From Margaritifera margaritifera (lineage: Eukaryota; Mollusca; Bivalvia; Unionida; Margaritiferidae), in assembly GCA_029931535.1 (NCBI GenBank), contig JAQPZY010001686.1, forward strand, positions 9,053,001 to 9,117,000: 64,000 nt of DNA, written 5' to 3'. Positions 13,301 to 25,750 of this stretch are shown one piece after another. Position numbers and translations under genes: made by a program. The notes beneath the pieces are model-generated. The model was not told the origin of the DNA, made no database searches, and saw only the letters and a list, made by a program, of their open reading frames with translations. Within the stretch, counting starts at the first letter, position 1; each line of letters opens with the position of its first letter.

Positions 13301-16300
13301 TGAAAAATCATTTTTCAAAACCTTAATGGAAATTTTCTATGTGATTTTTAGACCAAGGTAAACGGGGCATGCCAGTGTGTCGCAAAATGGATTGTCTAAT
13401 GTTGGCTTGACATTATCTCTAACAAAAATTGCAGGAGCACAGTGATTTGTCAATATGTACATCTTCAAATGGTGACCATAATATGTATCATTTCACAGTA
13501 ATCAATCCAAACTGTGGGACTAGTTGTGTTCACAAGATTCTGCCATATCCTGCAGTCAGGTGCAAGACCAAATGGGCAACAACTCTAACAAAAATTGAAA
13601 GAGGATAGCAATTTGTCGATATGCACATCTTTAAATGATGACCATAACATGTACAAAGTTTCATGGCAATCCACGGAAAACTGTGAGACTAGTTGTGTTC
13701 ACAAGATTCTGTCATAACTGTATTCAGCTGCAAACCAAAAAGGGTAATATAAAAACTGCAGAAGTAAAGTGATTTGTTGATATGAACATCTTAAGGTGAT
13801 GACCATAATATTTACCATGCAATCCATCAAAAACTGTAGGACTAAGTGCATCCACATGTATTGGTGTAAGGTCAGACAGACAAATGAGAATCACTATATA
13901 CTCCTGCCTTTTTTGACAGAGGGATAAAATATCTTTAAGCCAAACTTAGATCAATTAAAAGTAATGGCAGCCTAAATACAGTCAGAATCTGACCCATTTT
14001 GAACCATACCTCATCTTTAATCTCAGAAAGCAATTACCTGGCATGATTACAATCTAGCTCAGAATTATTTGATCCCTTTATACTTTATAAATTTCAAACC
14101 ATACCTTCCTCCACCCATGCAACAGCAAAAATAAATTATAGGTTTTCATTATGGATGATGATGACAAATTTGTGTACTCACCTTCTTTTCTTTCTTGCCT
14201 GTAGAGTGACATAATACTATTGACAACTGAACATTTGGAAACACCTACAATAGATGACAAAACACAATTACAATTTTAAAATTATTGCTTAAGAAAAGGA
14301 CTTAAATTGAAATTATTGTACTTGAGTAATAATTCATTCATGGCATATAGGCAATCTGATCCAATTAGTGAGATCTGGGGTAAAATGGAGTTTCTGATAT
14401 TTATAAACTGACTAATAACACAGTTTCTTTCAAAATCAGCAAAATGAATTCAGCTGAGGAGTCCATGTCTGGATTTCACTACAAGAACTTAGGTCTGGAA
14501 TAAAGTCTGGAATCCAGGAATCTGATTGGATGAAATATTGGTCTGACTTATGTTTGACCAATCAAAACTCTTAAGTGTAGATTTAAACCTTCAGACCTGT
14601 TATGACAACTGAGCTATTGACTATGCTCACCTACTCATTAAAATCAAAACTAAATGTAATTGGAAACAAGAGTCCATCAAAGAGACTGACACTCTACTGG
14701 CTGAAAAGAACCATACTAGATGTAATCAGCACCATTCTCACTTATGACCAACCAGAGATCATTAATAGTCTTTTAGTGAAAACCCCATGTCAAGATGGTT
14801 ATCCATTCAGGGGGAGTAGCGATAACAAGATTTTCAAGATACTGGATGTCAGATCAGCACCATTTTCACTTACACCCAACTAGACACTGTTAGAAATATT
14901 TTGTTGAAAACCCCATGTCCATATGACCATCCATCAAGGAGGCATATCAATAACATGATCTTCATGATGACTGCCATAGTGGCCATACTGGAGGTCAGAT
15001 CAGCACCATTGTCACCAACTTGCCATCATAAGAAGACTTCTGGTGAAAACCCATGTTGATATGACTTTCCATTTAGAAGGAGTAGTGATAACAAGATTTT
15101 CAAGATGGCTGCCATGGTAGCAGTATCAGATTTCAGATTGGCACCATTTTCATTAGGACCAACTAGACATCATTAGAAGTATTTTGCTGAAAATCCCATG
15201 TTGATATGACAATCCACCGAGGAGTAGCAATAACAAGATTTTCAAGATGGCCTCCATTGTGGTCATATTGAAGGTCAGATCGTCCATTTACATTTAGGAC
15301 CAACTAGACATCATAAAAAGTCTTCTGATGAAAATGCCATGTCAATATGTCTTTCTATTCAGGAGGAGTAGCAATAACAAGACTATCAAAATGGCCACTG
15401 TGGCAGCAATACTGCATGTCCTAGTGACACCATTTTCATTTAGGACCAACTAGACCTTGGGATGAATGTGTGTGTAAAGTTTCATGGCAATCCACAAGTA
15501 GTTTTGGAGCAGCAATAACAAAAACTTGTGCTAATGGATGGACAGATGATGGATGATAGACAACTGGCCATCCCATAAACTCTTTTTGTATATGACCAGT
15601 ACAGCTAAAAATTAAAAACATTTAGTACGATGTTAATAAGGAGTCCATATGCAGGTTGATTGCATAGAAATTCAAAACGAGTTATTTCCTACCTAGCCAA
15701 CAAAACAGTTACTATTAAGTGAAAAGTGGTCCTTGTACAATGCAGGCTACAGGTTTACAACGGAAGCTAACAGAAGAGTCAGGTGTGGGACACAACACTA
15801 AGTATTTTGGAAATCGTCTCATGGGACTGTATCTCCTTCAGATCAATAATGAACTGAACTTGGACTTTGTCTTGAAACATGCATACTATGAAATTTAATG
15901 TCTCATCTTCACCAAATTTCTCTACAACAGGATTGAACAATAAATGTGTGTCTTTTGCAAGAGCTGGACACAACATACTACATACTACACAGGATCATCA
16001 TAGGGTCAAAACTAACCAATACAATGATTCAGTAAGTGATTTCATTGGAGGAAAATATCAATTGTCAATTGTATCAACAACTCGTAACTGTACCAAATAG
16101 TACAAAAGTACTACATATTACTGGCAATTATTATCATAGTAATGCGATATTGATTGCTAGATCATGTCAAGTTGTCAGCATCAGAAAATCCAGATCATGA
16201 CGAGACATGAAGCATCGAGTCATAATCCGAATTTTCTGATGCTGACAACAAGATGTGATCTAGCAATCAAGATCGAGTTACTATGATAATGATACTTTTG

Positions 16301-19300
16301 TTATATATCTATCAATTTTCAGCTAATTTAATATATACGTAACTGAAAACAAAAATAATTGCATAACATTTAAACCTTTTTAATATGAACTTCATCTCAA
16401 AAAAAAAAACCAAATTACATTTTGATCAGCCAATATACGCAAGAATATGGGAGTTTTATGAATGAAGCACGTGAAACAACAGTCACTCATTTTCACTATG
16501 ATCACTATTATTAACATGAATTCTTCTACGCATAGGGGCAGCAGTCCATTACATGTAATTTGCAGTTATTCTGCAGTTGTCAATTCTGCATCTTAGAAGA
16601 TTTCACCAGGTGATGATTATGAAAGTTTGTAACCGAGGCTAGGCTGATAGCAGTTGAACTGTTTCTGGCAGGGCAATGTGAGACTCCAATGGGTATTTGG
16701 CACGGGAATGACAGCATTATTTTTGACAGTTATTTACAGCAGGATAGGACAAATTGTTGGAACTTAATGATAGATTTGTTACAGAGAACGTTCCTCATTT
16801 CCTTTTGCATGTCAAGTGAGGCTACGGCATAGTTGTTCACGCTTGTTCAGTTGTAACTAGGAAACCTGGAAGAAAAAGTAGTTCCAGTTTTGTTGGAGAA
16901 TATAGTGATATGGAATCAGAAAACATCAGCATCATTTTCCTTCTTCTAGAAAATGACAGTAACATTCTGGCTCTTTCTTGAGCAAAAAATTTGATAGGTA
17001 TATACTAATATATATATGTACAAAATAAAGAATGAAATAAAACTAAATATAATAACGCTTGTTTTCTAATTAAAACTGTTACTTACATTTGAAATAATTT
17101 GGTTACCAACAACAATATATGGTACAAAACTTTTAAGCTGGACAGCTTCTCGGGCAAGCTGAAATGAAATTGAGAGACAATTGTTCTACATTTTTGAAAC
17201 TTTTCAGATTTAAACGAGCAATATCTCAAAATGTTAAATATTTTCAACAGTCATTCTTCAGTATGTAACAATGCTTAATAGGTGTATAAGACTGTATACT
17301 TGTTATGAACAGGACATCACCTCAGGACACAGATGACCCCATCCCTTCCTCTCTTCAATAAGTGGTGTAAATAGAATGGGGCTCTGGTAGTAACTGACAC
17401 AGCCATATGCATGTAAGTATAGACATATTTATGAACATTCATATCTGATGAAAGAAAAAATGAAGAATGTTTCCAAAGGATAAAGATGCTCAAACCCCAG
17501 ACCCATACTGAACATAAACAGATGAAGTTTTAAAAATGTGACATGGATCAAATTATGTTACCTTTACAGAAATGTTGTAAATGGTCCTGCCAGATAGAAC
17601 CTGAAGTGATCCGAGTAATGGAAAGACATAAATGGATGATGCTTTGGAATATGAAGCCCTAAGTTGTGTCAATTTCACAAACTAGGGACCCTTCAATTGG
17701 AAGGTCACTTGAAAAAAAATAACAAAATTGAAAATATATTTTTTTTCCAAAAAATTAATTTAGCACCCTTGTAATATGTCATACACCGTCCATTATTTCT
17801 GTAACAAATGACCAAAGTTATAATATATTTCAAAACTGTAGGAGGAATTCATTTCACAAACTAAGTACCCTATGACAAGAAGGTCACTTGGTTCACAACA
17901 GTATTTTATTTTCAAAAAATTAATTAAACATCCTATCATGCAGATCTCCAGTATCCTTGCAACAATTCATTAAAGTTCATGGCTATGTACTTAACGGAGG
18001 AGTCAATTACAAAAATGGTGACCCTCAGATATTACTGATGGACAGGTCGAGGGATGACAAGTGCAATCCAGTATGGCTGTGGCCCTGCTATTTTTGTTTT
18101 CTTTTGGTTGGAGCAAAGTTATGCATGGTTGGGCAACAGTGAATATGCATTTATTTAGAAAAACTACCCACCTGTGAAAAAAGTTCCTTACAGAAAAGCA
18201 CATTCTGAGCTGCCTCCAGTTTGGTCTGCCAGTGGGCATCAGATGGATATGGACCAAGGCCATGTGGCATTCTCAATATTGCACTTGTCAGATTCATAGA
18301 TCCTACAAGATTAAAATGGATGAAATTTAATGGATGAAAGCCAGAAATATGATCAAGGGATGCTAGAGTAAAACATTTCAACCTGGGTACATAATCAACT
18401 CAATTTTTCTCCCAAAATATATTTTCATTAAGACAGATTTAGGTTCAGTTTCTAACTGCTACAATTAACTAGAGCTATTAACAGTGGGTGAATTACAGAG
18501 GAAGTTACTCACTAGAAGAACCAAAGTTAGAAGAAGATGGGCATTCAGGGGCCATGGATCCTCTAAATAATGAAGCTGAAAGCTGAAATCCAACAAAATT
18601 TGAAAAAATGAATCCAAAAGTGTCACAGATAGTTTTTCAAAATATTGTGGGTTCTAATACATGATTTTCAAAATTGAGAAGTCTGTAGAATGCCACTTTT
18701 TTGATATTTTGCATAAAAAATATTTCAATACAATGAAAAAATGATCTTCACTCAAATTTGCTCATCAACATATTAACAAGTAACCGAAGTTCGTGACATA
18801 AGTCAACAATCTTAGGCATTAGGGTAAGGCACACTATTGCTTGGGTGTCGCTGTTTATTAATGTTATTTATTAATACAAAATGAATTAAAATTTGAAAAA
18901 AGTATCTTGGTGCATATTAGTTTTTATTTATTCATTAAAAGTTTAGAGAAAATATGTTCATACATATCATTCGCAGAAAAACATAACAGTTTGCAACAGA
19001 AGGTAAAATATCCCACTCGAAGTCCTGGCCAACTTTCTGCAGATGACTTCAAGAGATTTGTACAGATTATGTATTTGGATAGGATGCCTATTTTATCAAT
19101 CTAAACATTATGCCAAGATTTCAAAATTTATATCACAATGTATTGTTGTATCTAGCAATTCACTGCTTATCTTCACTGAAACACATAATTCCATGGTAAT
19201 CCTGGCTTAAAAACGAATATAGAAATTTAATGACAAGAAATACGCATTTATTACGAACTTTTTAAATGACTCAAGTAATTCAGCGAACTTTCAAACAATA

Positions 19301-22300
19301 ATAACTGGCCTAGGTGTGTATCTGGTCAGACACTTCTCCATCACAGTTACAACATGCAAACCATTTTATATCATGAGGCAGCCATATGCAAGACTCAGTA
19401 GTAAATCAGATCTCGTGTACTCTGGCCAGGGTCATTCAAATGCTTGACCATCACATTTGTGCACAAAAGTTAAATGTCTTGACAACCAGGAACATAGCCG
19501 GTTATATCCTGCGATGTGAGTTGGAAAATCAAAAGTATACTTCCCTGAGGTGAGAAAGTCCAAAGAATCGCTCAAATGATGGAAAGGCGCAAGTAAATTT
19601 GGTATTTGTGAGGCCTTGTGAAAAAGCATGCTTCCAAAGCACAAGCAGAAGCAGTAACTAATGACTGATGGGATTTGGTATCAATCCCAGGCAAGACCAC
19701 TCAAGTCTGACTTCCAATTTGACAAGCAGACAATCTTGTAACACTTCTGTTGCTACAAGAAGCCAAAAGATGTAGCAAATATCGTTTCTAGCTTGGGAGT
19801 GCTGGCTTTTCGAGGCAGTGGATGTACTCCCAATATTTTATGTTCATGTAATGTATCTGAAGAAGAAATCTACCATATCTACTTGCATATAAGCCAAGTC
19901 CAAATGCAAACAACATAGACCCTGATCTGCCATCGCATAATGCGCTAGCAGATCAGGGTCATACCTGCCAACCCCGAGAGGCAAAAGTGTAATCAAAGTG
20001 GACAAAAAGAGTAATCCGAGCAAAAAAAGAGTAATCTACATATAATATGCGATAAATTTTATGAAATTTAAGAAAAATGAAGATGATTTATTTTCCACTA
20101 ACCTGAATCAGCAGCTAGTTCCAGTCCTTGTAGAAAAATGGACACAATATAAATGGATCAGTACATATTAAACAAATGTTAAACATATTTACAAGTGTTT
20201 ATTTAATCCTCTGGTCTTGTTCTTTTCTAAAAATTTACTGCTTCAAGTTTTCATATGTTGCACTTTTAGCTTTAGAAAGCAACAGACTGTCATGCTGCGA
20301 TTCAAAACACTTCTTACCAGCTGCTGCCATGAATGTTTTGCACACCAGTAGAGCACTAAGCACTGGGTTACTGAGACTGGATCTAAATTCGGTTTTAATT
20401 TTCTTGACAATACTGAACAATCTCTCACAGTCAGCATTAAAATGGTAAAGAACCAATATACTTTTCATAACCTGACACAGAAGAGGAAATTTATGTCTTC
20501 CAGTTGCTGGATCTTTTAGCTGGGAAATAAGGTGCAATTGTACATCAATTCTGTCTGCATGAAGTACACAGTCAGGTAGAATGTCAACTTGACACTTTAG
20601 GAATTCTCCTTCCCGATGATCCAAAGTAGATGAAGGAGGCAATAGAAAGGGATATCTCTTAACAAAGAATCTGACACTCTTAAAGCTTTTTGACTCTCTC
20701 ATTTACAACAGCAACTGAAGCATTTAAAAGCACTTTATCTCAATATGGGAATTTCTGCAGCATGTAATCACAGGCTGTAGCATAATATTCTCCAACATTA
20801 TCATAGAACACTTTCACAGCAGGAGTAGAATTCTGTTCTAAGAATTCTCTTGTTTCTGCACCAATAGCAAGATCTTCATCATTTTTCTGATTTTCTCAGT
20901 CATGAAAGTGTATGTCACTCAAAAGCTGGGTTGATGAAATAATTTCTGGTTTAATAAACCTCATGAGCAAATCTGACAACTGGTCTGATAAAAATTTATG
21001 CATAATATGAATGCATGGTTCATCTTGCTGCAAGACAATATTTGCTGCATCAAACAAAGGAATGGCACTCGTCAAAAACAAGCCATATAGCTTTGCAACT
21101 GGATCATTGAGTTTTTTAAAAACCATCTCACATTTTGATTTTTCTGAACAATTAACAGATTTTGCTTGCTTCTGTGACTTCCTTGTATCCACTGTGCTAG
21201 ATTTTCCCTACTGATCAGTCAAATTATCATCATCATCAATGCCGATCAGTTTTCTACCATAATCGGGCCACAATAAATTAGTTCTTAGATTTTCATACCA
21301 CCTGCCCCTCACTGGATGTAGTTAAAATATTTGATACAATGGCTGTCCCTGTCCAGGAAAAAAAAATTGTTTTAAAAAAAAAGATTCACAATCCACCCCG
21401 AATTATATTAAAAAATGGATGAAAATCTAGGAATAATTTTCTTGACTCCAATGTACTCTTAAAATCAACATCATTGCAGTTCTCTGTCTCTGGTCAACAG
21501 CAGCATTAGTGTTGCTTCTATGATTTTTCAAAAGAGGGCTAACTCCCCCATCCCTTTTCCAAAAGTGGGCCAATTCTAAATTCAATGGGCCAAATTTGGC
21601 CCTCTCCCTTGAGAAATATGGGTCACAGAGAAGAACATATTTCAAGTGATTGCAGAATCTTCAAAACAGGCAAGCACAAGGTTATTGTGTGATTTATTGT
21701 ATCTAAGCAATGTTTTTTGCTTGTATACTTGATCCACGATTTTAAAAATATTTACCAATTGCAAATGTGTTCCTTATAGACGCTGTTCATGTAAGTCAAG
21801 CATGGGTATAATAAAGTGTACAGGATAGAATGGCAAGTAAAAAAGAGTTATAAAGAAAAAAATGATTGAATTTTTAAAATAAAACAAGAAAATGGAAAAA
21901 CTAGAAAAACAAGAATACAACTCTTTGAAAGAACTTTATAAATGACTCAAATTGGTGTTGGCCACCATTTTCAATATGGTGCAACTGTAAAATATTTCCC
22001 CATTTCATTTTCACCTAGGTAATGAGCTTCTAAGCAAAAAATACATAACAGGAGATGTATCTTTTAATGTTAGGCTTGAAAATAAAGTGGACAACGTGAG
22101 AACAGAATTCTGCTCAAGATCATAGTCTGTCAAGCTTTTCATGGACAAAAAACATACAAGAATTAAATATCCTTTACACCATTCCAATCACACCGTGCAT
22201 GTGACTGCAAGAAAGACGTCTGCACTATGTACATTTTTCAGCCTACAGGAGTGTAATATGTGCATAAGTTTGTTTGGGGAAAGGTTTAAATAGTTTCAAG

Positions 22301-25300
22301 TTCAAAATGATTGCAAAATTTATGTCTGAAAGGCCTCGATGAGCTGATATTTTGGTAATAATTATTATGGGAAAGGGAGGGATGTTCTTGTTAAAAGACT
22401 TCACTACATGATATGAGAACAGAAATATATCTGCTTTTGTATGCCATTTTGTCCAAACTTGTTCTCTTCTTTTCGTTTAAAACAACATTAGCCCGCATCC
22501 AATCACACAATCTGTGCCAGTGGCAATCGAACTGTGGGGCTTTTGCTGCATAGGTTCGTTCAATTTGGGCCAGCTTGTGATAAATCGTGGTATTCCCGCA
22601 ATCCCGTGTCCTAGTAGTAACATGCTGGACTTTGACTCCAGGAATCATGGGTTCCATATCCCGCTTCCTGTCTTTCGTACAAAACTTCTACCCAATGTGC
22701 GAGAAGCCTCCATGGCAGAGTGGTGTAAGATGCTTATCTTGTGATTACTTGCCTCTCATCATGTAGGTTCAAATCCCACTCGGGCCTTGTATGTGATAAT
22801 GTTGCCAATTACCTGAGGAAGGTCAGTGGTTCTACCCTGGTGGTCTTTGATGCCTGGGGTCTTCTTCAGCAGTAAAACTGGCTGCCGTATATACATTTTC
22901 TTGTGCTGAAAATGGTGTGAAGCTCATAATGATCTACCAACAACTTGAGGTCTCATCTCTATATGACCTCGGGTGTTGAAGAAACCTAAAACACCAAATC
23001 AACCAACTAATCAATAGCAACACCAGCAGAAGTACTGGTTTATCATTTTTGCCACAGCTGTATGAGTGTATAAACTTTTACCATAGTAATTGTCTTAAAA
23101 CCTATGAAGATCATCGATTATGTTTTCTGACACTTATCTAATGAACAGTCATCATCAGACTGTGCAAACAGACATATGTTAGTAGCTCCGAAAATTTTAC
23201 ATTTTCAGCTCACACAAATTTAAATTTTCTCTAGCAATGTCTATTGTTCTGACTAGATCTATTTATTATAGCTTATTCAAGCTATATTTAGCCCTATCTG
23301 GAGATGTACATAGTCTGATAAATATTTTTAACAAACAATCTGACGATGCATGAATGTTTTTCGGTGATGCATTTGGATTGAGTAGGTACTAGAATCAATA
23401 AACCAAGAAATCAAATTAATAAAGTCTGTCAGGCAGAAGCGAAACTATATTCTGCCAATAGATTTTCTGATCTCTAAATTTGGGAGACTTTTTTGACTAT
23501 ACTGTTTCAGATGATAGAATCACCAGAATGGACAGAACAGGTCAGAACAGAGGTAATCACCAGAGGTGACAGTTAAAATAGATTTAATTCATCTTTCAAG
23601 TAGCTTAATTCACTATTTTGTTTAGTTAGCTGCCCACCCTTTATTTTCCTCCCTTTAATAATTCTTCTTCAAGATGAGGAAACAATGTCATGCACATTAA
23701 AGAATAGGAACACTTATGCTCATCTTTATCATTATTATATACTTCAGAAACAGTCAATTAGCTTAATGTTGTTGCTACAGGTCGATACCCAGCAGTATTG
23801 ACCGTAGTTAAGTAAAAATATTCACCGCTTCCTTATATGGTAAATACGTGCCGTCATTCATAAAATTCCAAGCCCATTCCAGTGATTATCTCCATTCTGG
23901 TATGTCTGGTGATTCTGTCCACTGATACTATTTGTCTTGTTTTTGATACATATCCAAATTTGTCACATGCTTACCCAATTACTATGCTAATTGTTTGTCA
24001 ACCTGAGAATGTGTATTCTAATGTGAAATGGAACTGGAAGACTGAATTCCAAGATGGTAAACCTCTACATATTTGGATGTATTCCACTTGGATTCCATGT
24101 TTCCATAGAAAACTAGGGAGTTCATCAACTCCCTATGCTGACTGAACACGCTGTATAATAATATCAGAGTAAAACAAATACCAATGAAATCCTAAAACCG
24201 GTCATGTTCTCTCCCCTGCAGAGATGCTGCCACGAATGTATCCAAAGGGGGGAGGGGGTCTCCCGCTTTATCACCAAAATAAGCGGAGAGTACACAAAAA
24301 AGGGGGAGGGGGAAGAAATGACCATAGTTCAATATTCACCCAACACTTAAATATCACCATCTCTCTTTCTTACTACTCCACTCTGTTAGGGCTCTACTGA
24401 AATCAAAATCCTCAAAAGATGTCCCCTCTAGTTGTACAAGCATTAATCTGTTGATTGTTTCTGAACTTGATGTGTTCCTTATCAGTGTGTAAATATTTGT
24501 TCTGTGCTGGGAACCCCCTTTCACAGTCTGCTGTCTGAAGGGGCATACCCATAGTCAGCTTAGCCAGCTTGAACAAGCTGTTAAACCATTCTTTATGGTT
24601 GTTATGTACAATTGTTCACATCTCATAGATATTGTGTCTTGGATATCTCTGTTCTAAAATAAGATTTTTCACTAGCATGAACTCTGCCAAAGTTTCACTT
24701 TCTTGAATCAGTGCTTTGCTACCTACTCTGCCAGATTTCTTATATGTTCCATAATGCTGTATTAGGGTTTAGAGTCCATCAATCCCATAGTCTGCATGTT
24801 CAGACAGGTATTTTGATCAAATAAATATCCTGACATTTTAATTCTTTTTAGATTCTTATTTTATTCAATTTATCTTAACCCTTAAAGTGCTATACTCAGT
24901 ATAGTTTTGTGGTACATGATCCCTCAGTGCTGAATTGTTTGAGAAAAGAAATAAAAAATTCCACTCTACTTTTAAATTGCCTGTATTTTAATTAGGCTTG
25001 TATTGTCCATTTAATTTCAAAATACCGCTGAATAGCTGGTTGACCGGCATGCTGACTGCAATCCAGCATGTACATCGAACTCGTATTCAACATCATTTTT
25101 GGGCTCAAAAGCACTCACTGGTATTTCCAGTGCCATTTTCGCAGCTCCAGTAGACATATATACTTCAAAACTTCATAATCACTGTCATCAGCCAGTATTT
25201 GCCGAATGAAATCGTCATCTGAAGATGAACCACGTTGGTAGTCGGCCATTTTGGGTTGTCTGGGTGACCCTTATTTTAAACATGCATTGTTAAACCTTTC

Positions 25301-25691
25301 TTTATCACGTAAGGTTAAAACTACGACAGAATGCATGTTCCAGGGCCCAATGTACAAATCAAATTTAGTTTAACAACCATTCATGTCAATCCTAAGTATC
25401 CAGCTGTGTAAACAGTTGACTACCAGAAAAACGATGTCGCGACAAGCGTTTACGAGACCTCAACCTGCAGCAGGACTTATGTCGCAACAAGCATTTTAAG
25501 GGTTAACAGTTAAATAAAACATGTATGCTGTGCAGGGTACATTTTTAATATGTGCGACTTTAAACTAATTTGCGGGAGTTCTTGCACATCACTGCTTTCC
25601 AACGTCGTGAATTCGTCCAAACTTTGCGCGATTAGCGCTCTCGCGCGTCCTGGAAGCATCTCTGCAGACCGCTAAGAAGGGGTTCGATGTG

Positions 25692-25750
<59 letters not shown>

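Larger units (their letters stand above)
24219..25664 (-). mobile_element. hAT element, CAGAGATGCTGCCAG family, copy b (nested)
   Basis: The left end is CAGAGATGCTGCCA and the right end TGGAAGCATCTCTG, one mismatch; flanking bases extend the inverted repeat to CTGCAG at both ends. A G-rich run follows the left end as in copies a and c. On the minus strand 24597-24412 reads [20 protein letters not shown], the hAT dimerisation motif. A TTAA-bounded MITE sits inside at 24879-25502. No 8 bp target duplication is visible. The whole copy lies within the larger hAT. Confidence 0.82.

Noticed and set aside
22706..22785. A functional tRNA gene
   Set aside because: Pol III boxes are perfect but acceptor and anticodon stems do not pair and a SINE body and tail follow.
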